DNA of 11,641 bases from CAZVPZ01 sp964629245 (GCA_964629245.1 CAZVPZ010000027.1:1-11641); one strand, 5' to 3'; counted from the first letter of the stretch, positions 6,904 to 11,570 are shown. Notes: a model not told the origin generated them from the letters alone. Numbers and translations: made by a program.

Positions 6904-7755
6904 ATGACTACTATAACTGAAGCCGCGCTTGCAGCGTCGGTTATTCTGGGCTTGGTGTCTATTCCGGCTGTTTCTGAAACGGGAACACCTACTGGAGCCT
7001 TTTCCGGCTCGCTACCAAATGTTTCCAGCACTGATTCGATGCCGCGCGAGGTGTCTATATCCACTTCGCCGGACGGTTTCAGGAGGACTGTGGAGACCGC
7101 TTTCGATGAGTTCAGGACGATAGTTGTCTCCCAGTCCACGAACATAACCCTAGAGAATCCCGGTTCGCGCCTTGAAGTCCAGCGTACCCCGTCACGCACT
7201 ATCTGGACACTCACGACCGCCTCCGGGACGCTCAAGCTATCGAAGTCGGGTGATGCCCGACTGGAGGAGGTCTCAACCCCCTCAGGAACCTTGAGGAGGA
7301 TTGAGAGCCACGGCGTAGTCACCGAGGACTTTGAGGGTTCGGACCGTGCCGCGGTGGAGGACTCGCGTGAGAAGCTGAGGGAGTTGATGGAAGACCGGAA
7401 GCAGGAGGTCGAGAGACGTTCCGCCCGGATGCAGATGGAGCAGTACGAGGGCAGTATATCCCTCAACGTCTCCTCTGGGGCCTCTGGCAAGGAATACGCG
7501 GTTATAACGAATGAGATGGAGTCGACCTTGGATGTCGAGGGCTGGACTATCACCGACACGGTTTCCAGCCACGAGTTCGATGACGTCACAGTCCCGCCCG
7601 GTGGCCGGCTCTACGCCTACACCGAAACCGAGGTCGAACCGACGGATGAGGGAGCTGTGAACGTCTACGGCACCGGAATCGCCTGGAACGATGGCGGCGA
7701 CACCGCGATCCTCCGGCACACGAAAGGCCAGGAAGTGGCGAGGTACGAGTACTAG
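6904..7755 (+). CDS. Secreted or membrane-anchored protein with C-terminal lamin tail domain
   Basis: A 283-residue protein. Residues about 5-24 are hydrophobic and end in PAVSE, fitting a signal peptide or an N-terminal anchor. A beta-rich stretch (about 48-140) is followed by a charged helix with coiled-coil potential (about 147-180, rich in E, R and K). A lamin-tail-type Ig-like domain follows at about 197-283. Its features are YAVITNEMESTLDVEGWTI, then VTVPPGGRLYAYT, then GIAWNDGGDTAIL and a C-terminal strand. N39, N80 and N188 are sequons (NVS, NIT, NVS), so the AglB encoded in this window could glycosylate it. Lamin tail domains in prokaryotes occur on surface proteins and with nucleases; no nuclease is fused here. 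The exact role is unknown. The last bases overlap the convergent gene through a shared CTAG. Confidence 0.75.
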   Translation: MTTITEAALAASVILGLVSIPAVSETGTPTGAFSGSLPNVSSTDSMPREVSISTSPDGFRRTVETAFDEFRTIVVSQSTNITLENPGSRLEVQRTPSRTIWTLTTASGTLKLSKSGDARLEEVSTPSGTLRRIESHGVVTEDFEGSDRAAVEDSREKLRELMEDRKQEVERRSARMQMEQYEGSISLNVSSGASGKEYAVITNEMESTLDVEGWTITDTVSSHEFDDVTVPPGGRLYAYTETEVEPTDEGAVNVYGTGIAWNDGGDTAILRHTKGQEVARYEY

Positions 7756-8033
7756 AGCTTCTCGACCTTGCCCTTGACCCTGTATTTTTCTCCGGTAAGG
7801 ATCTTCCTCAGCACCATCTCTTCCTCACCGGTAACCACCACCAGTCTTTCGATCGGGCTCCTTAAACCGCTTAGCTGGCTCTTGAGCCAGGGCACGGTCC
7901 CCAGTAGTACATACAGGTAGAGCATTAGAACAAGAGAGGTTTTATTGAAGCCTAGAAATCTTACTGACAGGTTTCCAGCGCCTGCGAATGCTAAACCTGT
8001 AGCTGCACCTTTAAAAAGTCCTTTTCTATCCAT
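7752..8033 (-). CDS. Small hypothetical membrane protein (93 aa)
   Basis: I do not recognise this family. The product has a weakly hydrophobic Gly/Ala-rich N-terminus (8-20) and a clear membrane segment (about 32-50, LVLMLYLYVLLGTVPWL). A basic, soluble C-terminal part (51-93) contains a predicted beta-strand (RLVVVTG, 63-69) and ends in alternating Lys and Val. This suggests one or two membrane spans with a cytoplasmic tail. The start has a TATA-like GATTTTTAGC about 28 nt upstream, inside the 38-nt gap and 5' of the start. The gene is convergent with the lamin-tail gene, their stop codons sharing CTAG. It may also be read from the upstream minus-strand gene. Confidence 0.6.
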   Translation of the reverse strand: MDRKGLFKGAATGLAFAGAGNLSVRFLGFNKTSLVLMLYLYVLLGTVPWLKSQLSGLRSPIERLVVVTGEEEMVLRKILTGEKYRVKGKVEKL

Positions 8034-8056
8034 TGGAGATATTTTGGTTCGCAGAA

Positions 8057-8066
8057 GCTAAAAATC
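8057..8066 (-). promoter_or_regulatory. TATA-like box of the 93-aa membrane protein gene
   Basis: On the minus strand this reads GATTTTTAGC, centred about 28 nt before the ATG at 8033, the spacing seen for other leaderless starts here. The match to the archaeal TATA consensus is only moderate. Confidence 0.35.
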
Positions 8067-8071
8067 TTGGC

Positions 8072-8350
8072 TTAATCTTCGTTGTCTAGGCCCAGAATCT
8101 GGTGGTAGTAGTACTGCTTGGCGAAGTAACCGCCCTCGTATCTGTGATTGCTTTCTTCCTCGTCTTCCTTGTCTGGGAAGGTGCTGAAGCTTATGACGTA
8201 CACGACCGCAAGTATGAAAACGTACATCGACACGAAGAAAGCGACGGAGCTCGGGGACAGGAAGTTCCTTATGAATGAGTAGAACGCAAAAATGGAGGCT
8301 GCTGCCAGTATCTCTCTCTTCATCTGGTCCGAGATTCTCGCGACTATCAT
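8072..8350 (-). CDS. Small hypothetical membrane protein with acidic, Tyr-rich tail (92 aa)
   Basis: The family is not recognised. Two membrane segments are visible (about 14-30 and 35-57), joined by a very short turn (NFLSPSS) that makes a hairpin. The C-terminal tail is acidic (KEDEEES at 61-67) and then Tyr-rich (Y71, Y75, Y80-Y82). The gene is followed 38 nt later by another small membrane-protein gene in the same direction and diverges from a zinc-ribbon gene 38 nt away. The tail composition suggests a protein-binding surface, but that is inference. A weak TATA candidate lies about 34 nt upstream. Confidence 0.6.
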   Translation of the reverse strand: MIVARISDQMKREILAAASIFAFYSFIRNFLSPSSVAFFVSMYVFILAVVYVISFSTFPDKEDEEESNHRYEGGYFAKQYYYHQILGLDNED

Positions 8351-8360
8351 GTGATCCCTG

Positions 8361-8368
8361 TCTAAAAT
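8361..8368 (+). promoter_or_regulatory. TATA-like box of the zinc-ribbon gene
   Basis: TCTAAAAT is centred about 25 nt before the ATG at 8389 and supports that start as leaderless. GGAAGGGG also lies between box and start but is too far from the ATG to be a convincing ribosome-binding site. Confidence 0.4.
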
Positions 8369-8388
8369 CGGGAAGGGGACGCTAAAGT

Positions 8389-8601
8389 ATGTACAGGGAC
8401 AGGTTTTTCTTCTTCCGGTTCGTAAAACCTGGTATGCCGGTCTACTACCAGTGCCCTGACTGCGGCTTCAAGCAGAGGTCAAAGGCTGAGAAACGTGTGA
8501 AATGCCACCGTTGCGGCCGCTCCTACCTGAAACGCGACGCGAAGAAGACCGAAAAGTCTGGGGACGGCACCGAAGGTTTCTTCAGGTTCAAGAAAAGCTG
8601 A
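8389..8601 (+). CDS. Small zinc-ribbon protein (70 aa)
   Basis: The product has four cysteines in two pairs, C22-x2-C25 and C39-x2-C42, in the pattern YYQCPDCGFKQ and VKCHRCGRSY of a single zinc ribbon. The rest is strongly basic (many Lys and Arg), with Phe-rich ends (RFFFFRF at 5-11, GFFRF at 63-67). It probably binds nucleic acid or a partner protein. I cannot name the family. A second in-frame ATG at 8434 would give a 55-residue protein that keeps the whole ribbon. The 8389 start is preferred because of the TATA box 25 nt upstream. Its stop is 33 nt before the OGG1 start. Confidence 0.65.
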   Translation: MYRDRFFFFRFVKPGMPVYYQCPDCGFKQRSKAEKRVKCHRCGRSYLKRDAKKTEKSGDGTEGFFRFKKS

Positions 8602-8603
8602 AC

Positions 8604-8611
8604 TAGAAATA
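8604..8611 (+). promoter_or_regulatory. TATA-like box deciding the OGG1 start
   Basis: TAGAAATA is centred 27-28 nt before ATG 8635, the spacing seen for other leaderless genes here. It lies only about 6 nt before the alternative TTG at 8614, which argues against that longer start. Confidence 0.4.
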
Positions 8612-8634
8612 AGTTGGCGTCCCTAAAGTTCCTT

Positions 8635-9498
8635 ATGTCCGGCTTTTTTATCGACGCGGAGGACTTCGACCTGGAGCTCACGATGACGTGCGGCCAGACT
8701 TTCTGCTGGAACCGTCTTGAAGGCGATTTATACGGTGAGGGGGGCGACAGGTTCTACAGCTTCCGACGGGGGGAACCTGTTATAGTCGAGCAGAGGGGTG
8801 ACAGGCTGTTCGTAGAAACTGAACTCTCGCGTGGCGAGGTGAGGGAAGCGCTCGGTCTCGACCACAACCTCGCACAGATCTTCAGCGGATTCCCTGAGGA
8901 CCCACAGATGCGTACTGCGCTGGAAAACTTCTGGGGTCTCCGGGTGGTCCAGGATGAGTTCTTCCCCTGCCTGGTAAGCTACCTGTGTTCGCCACAGATG
9001 CGTATCCCGCGTATAAAGAAGATGCATGACAGCATGGCCAAGAAGTGGGGTGAAAGGATAGAGTACGACGGCCGGGCGCTCCATCGGTTCCCGACACCGG
9101 AGCAACTCGGCGACGCTACGGAGCAGGAGCTCCGGAATCTGGGTGTAGGCTACCGCGCGGAGTACATAGTCGAAACTACTAAGATGGTGAGAAGAGGGGA
9201 CGTAGAGCCGGAGGTTATCCGATCCATGTCTTACGGGGAGGCCAGGCAGGAGTTGAAGCGGCTCCACGGGGTTGGGGACAAGGTGGCTGACTGCGTCCTG
9301 CTTTTCTCGCTTGGCTTTCTCGAGGCAGCACCCCTGGACACCTGGGCGAAGAAGGCACTGAGGGCGCACTATCCGCGCCTCCACTCGGAGAAGTACGATG
9401 AGGCGTCTGAAAACCTCCGGGGCTATTTTGGTGAAAACGCGGGCTACGCCCAGGAGTACATATTCCACGCGGCCAGGAAAGGCGTCTTGGATGTGTAA
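8635..9498 (+). CDS. ogg: 8-oxoguanine DNA glycosylase/AP lyase, OGG1 type
   Basis: This is a base-excision-repair enzyme that removes 8-oxoguanine from DNA. The 287-residue product has an N-terminal OGG domain (about 1-105) with CGQTFCWNR (19-27), as in eukaryotic OGG1. LCSPQMRIPRIKKM (117-130) corresponds to the OGG1 helix with the N-x-x-I-x-R-I pattern. The helix-hairpin-helix LHGVGDKVADCVLLFSLG (210-227) carries the Schiff-base lysine K216, and APLDTW (232-237) carries the catalytic Asp D235. All key residues are present. The N-terminal domain makes it OGG1-like rather than the shorter archaeal OGG2 or AGOG. I chose ATG 8635 over TTG 8614 because of TATA spacing and because the OGG fold begins there. 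The gene lies 33 nt after the zinc-ribbon gene. Confidence 0.9.
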   Translation: MSGFFIDAEDFDLELTMTCGQTFCWNRLEGDLYGEGGDRFYSFRRGEPVIVEQRGDRLFVETELSRGEVREALGLDHNLAQIFSGFPEDPQMRTALENFWGLRVVQDEFFPCLVSYLCSPQMRIPRIKKMHDSMAKKWGERIEYDGRALHRFPTPEQLGDATEQELRNLGVGYRAEYIVETTKMVRRGDVEPEVIRSMSYGEARQELKRLHGVGDKVADCVLLFSLGFLEAAPLDTWAKKALRAHYPRLHSEKYDEASENLRGYFGENAGYAQEYIFHAARKGVLDV

Positions 9499-9530
9499 CA
9501 AACTAAACTCTTTCTGATGATCTTACCGTT

Positions 9531-9704
9531 ATGGAAGTGCCTGAAAGACACCGGTATGCCGCGGCTGCGATAGCGGGGATGTCGCTGCTGGGCGAGGGCG
9601 CGCTGATATTCGAGATGTCCCCGGTGACTGTCTTCACCTCAACACTGGTGGGAGGTATCGCCGGTGTCTACTTCTACGCATACGGTTTCGGTGATAACGG
9701 ATGA
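9531..9704 (+). CDS. 57-residue membrane protein, first gene of a MazG/ubiquitin-like operon
   Basis: A short frame from ATG 9531 to TGA 9702-9704. The product starts MEVPERHRY and has two hydrophobic segments, about 10-27 (AAAIAGMSLLGEGALIF) and 32-52 (VTVFTSTLVGGIAGVYFYAYG). It ends polar (FGDNG), so it looks like a two-span hairpin protein. I do not recognise the family. Evidence that it is real: it fills an otherwise empty 202-bp gap with gene-like codon use, its stop overlaps the MazG start as ATGA, and a weak TATA-like ACTAAACT (9502-9509) sits about 25 nt upstream. It may anchor or partner the MazG protein, but nothing shows this directly. Confidence 0.6.
   Translation: MEVPERHRYAAAAIAGMSLLGEGALIFEMSPVTVFTSTLVGGIAGVYFYAYGFGDNG
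9690..9695 (+). promoter_or_regulatory. Shine-Dalgarno site of the MazG-like gene
   Basis: GGTGAT is complementary to ATCACC near the 16S rRNA 3' end and lies 5 nt before ATG 9701. The same hexamer with the same 5-nt spacing precedes the proposed ATC start of the next gene. Confidence 0.6.
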
Positions 9705-10003
9705 AGGAGCAGGAAAAGGTGGAGGAGTTCATGGAGGAGCACTGCCTCGAGGCAACTAAAGGATTCAGGATCTTGGATCTGGTTTCTGAGGTCGGTGAGG
9801 TTGCAGGAGACGCGGCCAAGAGCGCGGACTACGGTCTCGAGCCGGATGAACTGGAGGTGGATGAGGACGAGATAGGTGACGTGCTTTTCTCGCTTCTTGC
9901 CTTGGCGGAATCTCTGGGTATCGACTCATCGGATGCACTTGAGAAATCGCTGGAAAAATACGAGTCGAGGATAGGACGGAAGGGTGATCCCGGATCAGGG
10001 TAA
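9701..10003 (+). CDS. MazG-like nucleotide pyrophosphohydrolase
   Basis: This is a 100-residue all-alpha NTP pyrophosphatase domain protein of the MazG superfamily, which hydrolyses (d)NTPs to (d)NMP and PPi and often clears damaged nucleotides. The metal-binding motif appears as E30-VG-E33 in LVSEVGEVAGD and E57-IG-D60 in DEDEIGDVLFSLLALAESLG, that is ExxE...ExxD with 23 residues between the two. The N-terminal helix (1-20) and the C-terminal helix (76-91) complete a single domain, the usual length for stand-alone archaeal members. The ATG overlaps the stop of the upstream small gene by 4 nt and has a GGTGAT ribosome-binding site. The proposed downstream ubiquitin-like gene overlaps its end by 10 nt. 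The preferred nucleotide is unknown. Confidence 0.85.
   Translation: MKEQEKVEEFMEEHCLEATKGFRILDLVSEVGEVAGDAAKSADYGLEPDELEVDEDEIGDVLFSLLALAESLGIDSSDALEKSLEKYESRIGRKGDPGSG
9983..9990 (+). promoter_or_regulatory. 8-nt Shine-Dalgarno site for the ATC-started ubiquitin-like gene
   Basis: GGTGATCC is the exact complement of GGATCACC, the conserved sequence near the 3' end of archaeal 16S rRNA. Its first six bases stand 5 nt before ATC 9994, the same spacing as at the MazG-like gene. This is the main evidence for initiation at that ATC. Confidence 0.6.
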
Positions 10004-10206
10004 AGCTGATACGCGACGATCTGGATGAAGAAGTGGAGAAGGAGGTCGAGGTCGATGATGAGGCGAGCGTTTCGGATCTGCTTGACGGTGAAGACATCGA
10101 AAGGCAGGAGGTGCTCGTATCCCGCAACGATACCCTAATATCCGGACAGCACTCTCTTGAGGACGGCGACGTGGTCAGAGTGTTCGACGTGATCGCGGGG
10201 GGCTGA
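9994..10206 (+). CDS. Ubiquitin-like MoaD/ThiS/SAMP-family protein, probable ATC start
   Basis: A 70-residue beta-grasp protein ending in the diglycine GG that MoaD, ThiS and archaeal SAMP proteins need for E1-type activation. These proteins carry sulfur for molybdopterin, thiamine or tRNA thiolation, or are conjugated to proteins. The order is beta-1 (RVKLIRD, 2-8), beta-2 (EKEVEV, 15-20), helix (SVSDLLDGE, 25-33), QEVLVSRNDTLISG (38-51), then LEDGDVVRVFDVIAGG (55-70). This matches archaeal ThiS/SAMP-like sequences. No ATG, GTG or TTG exists in frame between the stop at 9985 and the end of beta-1. ATC 9994 has an 8-nt Shine-Dalgarno match and restores a complete beta-1 as M-RVKLIRD. Alternatives are CTG 10006 (which loses most of beta-1) or a sequencing indel near 9990. 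No E1 enzyme is encoded in the window. Confidence 0.75.
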   Translation: MRVKLIRDDLDEEVEKEVEVDDEASVSDLLDGEDIERQEVLVSRNDTLISGQHSLEDGDVVRVFDVIAGG

Positions 10207-10208
10207 GC

Positions 10209-10216
10209 TTTTTATG
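10209..10216 (+). promoter_or_regulatory. TATA-like box of the winged-helix regulator gene
   Basis: TTTTTATG is centred about 28 nt before ATG 10241. The T-run at 10209-10213 follows the stop of the ubiquitin-like gene directly, so the same bases may also end that operon's transcript. Confidence 0.5.
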
Positions 10217-10240
10217 AGTGAATGTTCTAAACACTAAGTG

Positions 10241-10567
10241 ATGGAGTTCTTCGATCTGGACGGGAAGGATGACGAAGACATTATCTTCGATATATTCGAC
10301 CTGAATTCTCTCCAGCAGACTATCTTTGAGGAACTCGATGACTCCCGGATGACAGTTCAGGAATTGGCTTCGCGGGTCGACAGGAACCGTTCGACGGTAC
10401 AGCGGGCGCTCCAGGAGATGCTTGACAAGGACCTGATAATGAGGGAGGGGAAGACCGACAAGACGGTCTACTACGTCTACACCACACTGCCGATGGAGCA
10501 GATAAAGGAGGTCACTCAGGATGTACTCGATGAATGGCATGAAAAGGTCAGGCAGAAACTTCTCTAG
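10241..10567 (+). CDS. Winged helix-turn-helix transcriptional regulator
   Basis: A 108-residue DNA-binding protein of the archaeal TrmB/MarR-like winged-helix type. After an acidic N-terminus (DLDGKDDED) come helix 1 (about 20-32), helix 2 (MTVQELASRV, 37-46), the recognition helix (NRSTVQRALQEMLDKDL, 49-65) and a beta-wing (REGKTDKTVYYVYTT, 68-82). A C-terminal amphipathic helix (PMEQIKEVTQDVLDEWHEKV, 84-103) probably dimerises. There are no cysteines and no fused sugar-binding domain, so the signal is unknown. A GTG immediately precedes the ATG (10238) and is an equally possible start. Similar small regulators are common in halophilic archaea. It is the only clear regulator in the window and could act on the adjacent operon or itself. 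The stop shares CTAG with the convergent gene. Confidence 0.8.
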   Translation: MEFFDLDGKDDEDIIFDIFDLNSLQQTIFEELDDSRMTVQELASRVDRNRSTVQRALQEMLDKDLIMREGKTDKTVYYVYTTLPMEQIKEVTQDVLDEWHEKVRQKLL

Positions 10568-10863
10568 AACTTCCAGAACAGGAACCCGAAGTATCCGAGT
10601 GCGACCAGTTCTCCCAGAAGCTTGAAACGCGGCTGTAGTTCGACGCCGGTAATCGCGACGATTGCTGCGAGCGTTACAATGCCGACGAGCGTCGGCCGGG
10701 AGTACTTCATCACAGTCTCCTCGAAAGACTCCCAGTCGAGCTGTTTCCTGTACACTAGTTCACCCAGGTGGAGTACGAGGAGATACTTCATCAGCACCGT
10801 TGAGACCAGCCAGGACTGTCTCACCAGCTCGTAGATTATAGAGACTGCTAGCTGGAGAACCAT
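10564..10863 (-). CDS. Small hypothetical membrane protein (99 aa)
   Basis: The family is not recognised. Hydrophobic segments are at about 3-12 with 18-34 (SWLVSTVLMKYLLVLHL), at 57-73 (PTLVGIVTLAAIVAITG) and at 82-98 (LLGELVALGYFGFLFWK), giving about three spans. A polar connector lies at 36-56 (YRKQLDWESFEETVMKYSR). The start has TTTAAGAG on the minus strand (10887-10894) about 27 nt upstream, which fits a leaderless transcript. The gene is convergent with the winged-helix regulator, both stops falling in one CTAG. The PRC-barrel gene upstream on the same strand ends 41 nt before this start. Confidence 0.6.
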   Translation of the reverse strand: MVLQLAVSIIYELVRQSWLVSTVLMKYLLVLHLGELVYRKQLDWESFEETVMKYSRPTLVGIVTLAAIVAITGVELQPRFKLLGELVALGYFGFLFWKF

Positions 10864-10886
10864 AGCATTAGTTTAAACTCCGGGAA

Positions 10887-10894
10887 CTCTTAAA
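10887..10894 (-). promoter_or_regulatory. TATA-like box of the 99-aa membrane protein gene
   Basis: TTTAAGAG on the minus strand is centred about 27 nt before the ATG at 10863. A second A/T-rich element, the palindrome GTTTAAAC (10871-10878), is too close to the start to act as its TATA box. Confidence 0.4.
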
Positions 10895-10904
10895 CGGTTC
10901 GGGA

Positions 10905-11195
10905 CTACGCTTCCTGCTCCTGGGCCTCTTTCTCCGGGACCTCGCTGGTCTGGAAGTCCTTGATGATAACGATGTCGTCGATGGCCTCGACCATGTGGTA
11001 TGGAATGACGACGTTCTTCGCCCCGCCGACCTTCTGGGCAAGGTAGGAGCCTTTCTTCGCCCCGACCACGATAGCCCTCACGGCGAACTTCCCCATGTTG
11101 AGCTCTACATCCTTCAGGGTTCCACAGTAGGCGCCTTTCTTCGTGAAAACGTCTTTGTCGGTGATGTCTGAAAAGTCAATAATGTTCTTGGCCAT
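10905..11195 (-). CDS. PRC-barrel domain protein
   Basis: A 96-residue single-domain PRC-barrel protein. After a short N-terminus come KDVFTKKGAYCGTLKDVELNM (about 14-34), the KFAVRAIVV strand (36-44) and NVVIPYHMVEAIDDIVIIKD (61-80). The last stretch matches the family's viPy..V..i.D.vlv end pattern. The C-terminus is an acidic tail (SEVPEKEAQEQEA). Stand-alone PRC-barrel proteins in archaea include CdpB proteins, which link SepF to CdpA at the FtsZ division ring; others bind RNA or H-proteins. A division role here is inference only. Upstream, a strong TATA (TTTAAATT, 11235-11242, minus) lies 43 nt before the ATG. GAGG (11207-11210) lies 11 nt before it, so this mRNA probably has a short leader, unlike its neighbours. 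Confidence 0.82.
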   Translation of the reverse strand: MAKNIIDFSDITDKDVFTKKGAYCGTLKDVELNMGKFAVRAIVVGAKKGSYLAQKVGGAKNVVIPYHMVEAIDDIVIIKDFQTSEVPEKEAQEQEA

Positions 11196-11234
11196 CTAAT
11201 TTACAACCTCTACAAAGCGAAAATGCACTCTAGA

Positions 11235-11242
11235 AATTTAAA
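11235..11242 (-). promoter_or_regulatory. TATA box of the PRC-barrel gene
   Basis: TTTAAATT on the minus strand, within an 11-bp A/T run (11234-11244). It predicts transcription starting near 11212-11215 and a leader of 17-20 nt that includes the GAGG ribosome-binding candidate. Confidence 0.5.
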
Positions 11243-11254
11243 TAGCTTGTCCGG

Positions 11255-11278
11255 GTTCAGGGCGCAAAGGCCCGGAAC
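11255..11278. promoter_or_regulatory. 24-bp inverted repeat between divergent promoters (candidate operator)
   Basis: The half-sites are GTTCAGGGC (11255-11263) and, on the other strand, GTTCCGGGC (11278-11270). They are identical at 8 of 9 positions and separated by 6 bp. The repeat lies between the TATA box of the PRC-barrel gene (11235-11242, minus) and that of the zinc-finger gene (11283-11290, plus), ending 4 bp from the latter. That is where an archaeal regulator would touch BRE/TATA. It could instead form an RNA hairpin. Confidence 0.45.
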
Positions 11279-11282
11279 TAGG

Positions 11283-11290
11283 AATAAAAC
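11283..11290 (+). promoter_or_regulatory. TATA-like box of the zinc-finger gene
   Basis: AATAAAAC is centred about 27 nt before ATG 11314, fitting a leaderless transcript. It follows the inverted repeat at 11255-11278 by 4 bp. Confidence 0.45.
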
Positions 11291-11313
11291 TTTTCCTCGC
11301 CCATAATCTACGC

Positions 11314-11541
11314 ATGGACCGGATTCACAACCTCCTGGAAGAGACTCCTGATTACAGGCCTGTGACTGACGGCGGGATCTCAACGGGCTCAAGCTGTGAC
11401 TACTGCGGCGAACACGTATCCAACGACTTCGCCAGGGTATTCTCCTACAACGACGGCAAGGTGGGAGCCTGCACCGACTGCGCGCCGAACAACGGTATAG
11501 AGGAGACCGCGAGGGAAAGAAGGGAGAAAGGCGAAGTATAA
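11314..11541 (+). CDS. Small four-cysteine zinc-finger protein (75 aa)
   Basis: The cysteine pairs are C28-x2-C31 (SCDYCGEHV) and C53-x2-C56 (GACTDCAP), with DFARVFSYNDGKVG between them. They should bind one zinc ion. The spacing and the residues between the pairs resemble small haloarchaeal zinc-finger proteins of unknown function (DUF7563-like, from memory). The N-terminal 25 residues look flexible, and the C-terminus is a charged helix (GIEETARERREKGEV). The role is unknown; nucleic acid or protein binding is likely. The gene is divergent from the PRC-barrel gene. Its stop codon lies inside the TATA box of the downstream tRNA gene. Confidence 0.65.
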   Translation: MDRIHNLLEETPDYRPVTDGGISTGSSCDYCGEHVSNDFARVFSYNDGKVGACTDCAPNNGIEETARERREKGEV

Positions 11542-11544
11542 AAC
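11537..11544 (+). promoter_or_regulatory. TATA box of the tRNA-Ser gene
   Basis: TATAAAAC is centred about 30 nt before the tRNA 5' end. It overlaps the TAA stop (11539-11541) of the zinc-finger gene. Confidence 0.55.
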
Positions 11545-11570
11545 AATCAACCATGTTTTCCCCACTAGAT

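Noticed and set aside
8614..8634. TTG start adding seven residues to OGG1
   Set aside because: It lies only a few bases after the TATA-like box and has no ribosome-binding site; ATG 8635 has the leaderless spacing used elsewhere here.
8728..9501. A 257-codon open frame antisense to OGG1
   Set aside because: The plus-strand frame has all OGG1 motifs and the catalytic K and D; the antisense frame shows no domain and exists because of codon bias.
10217..10235. Dyad near the winged-helix gene start (AGTG...CACT, with inner TGTT-CTA-AACA)
   Set aside because: The outer and inner arms have different centres and only 4-bp arms, which is expected by chance; not enough to call an operator.
10871..10895. 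GTTTAA-N13-TTAAAC inverted repeat upstream of the 99-aa membrane gene
   Set aside because: One arm is explained by the TATA box and the other by a short A/T palindrome; 6-bp A/T arms are weak evidence.
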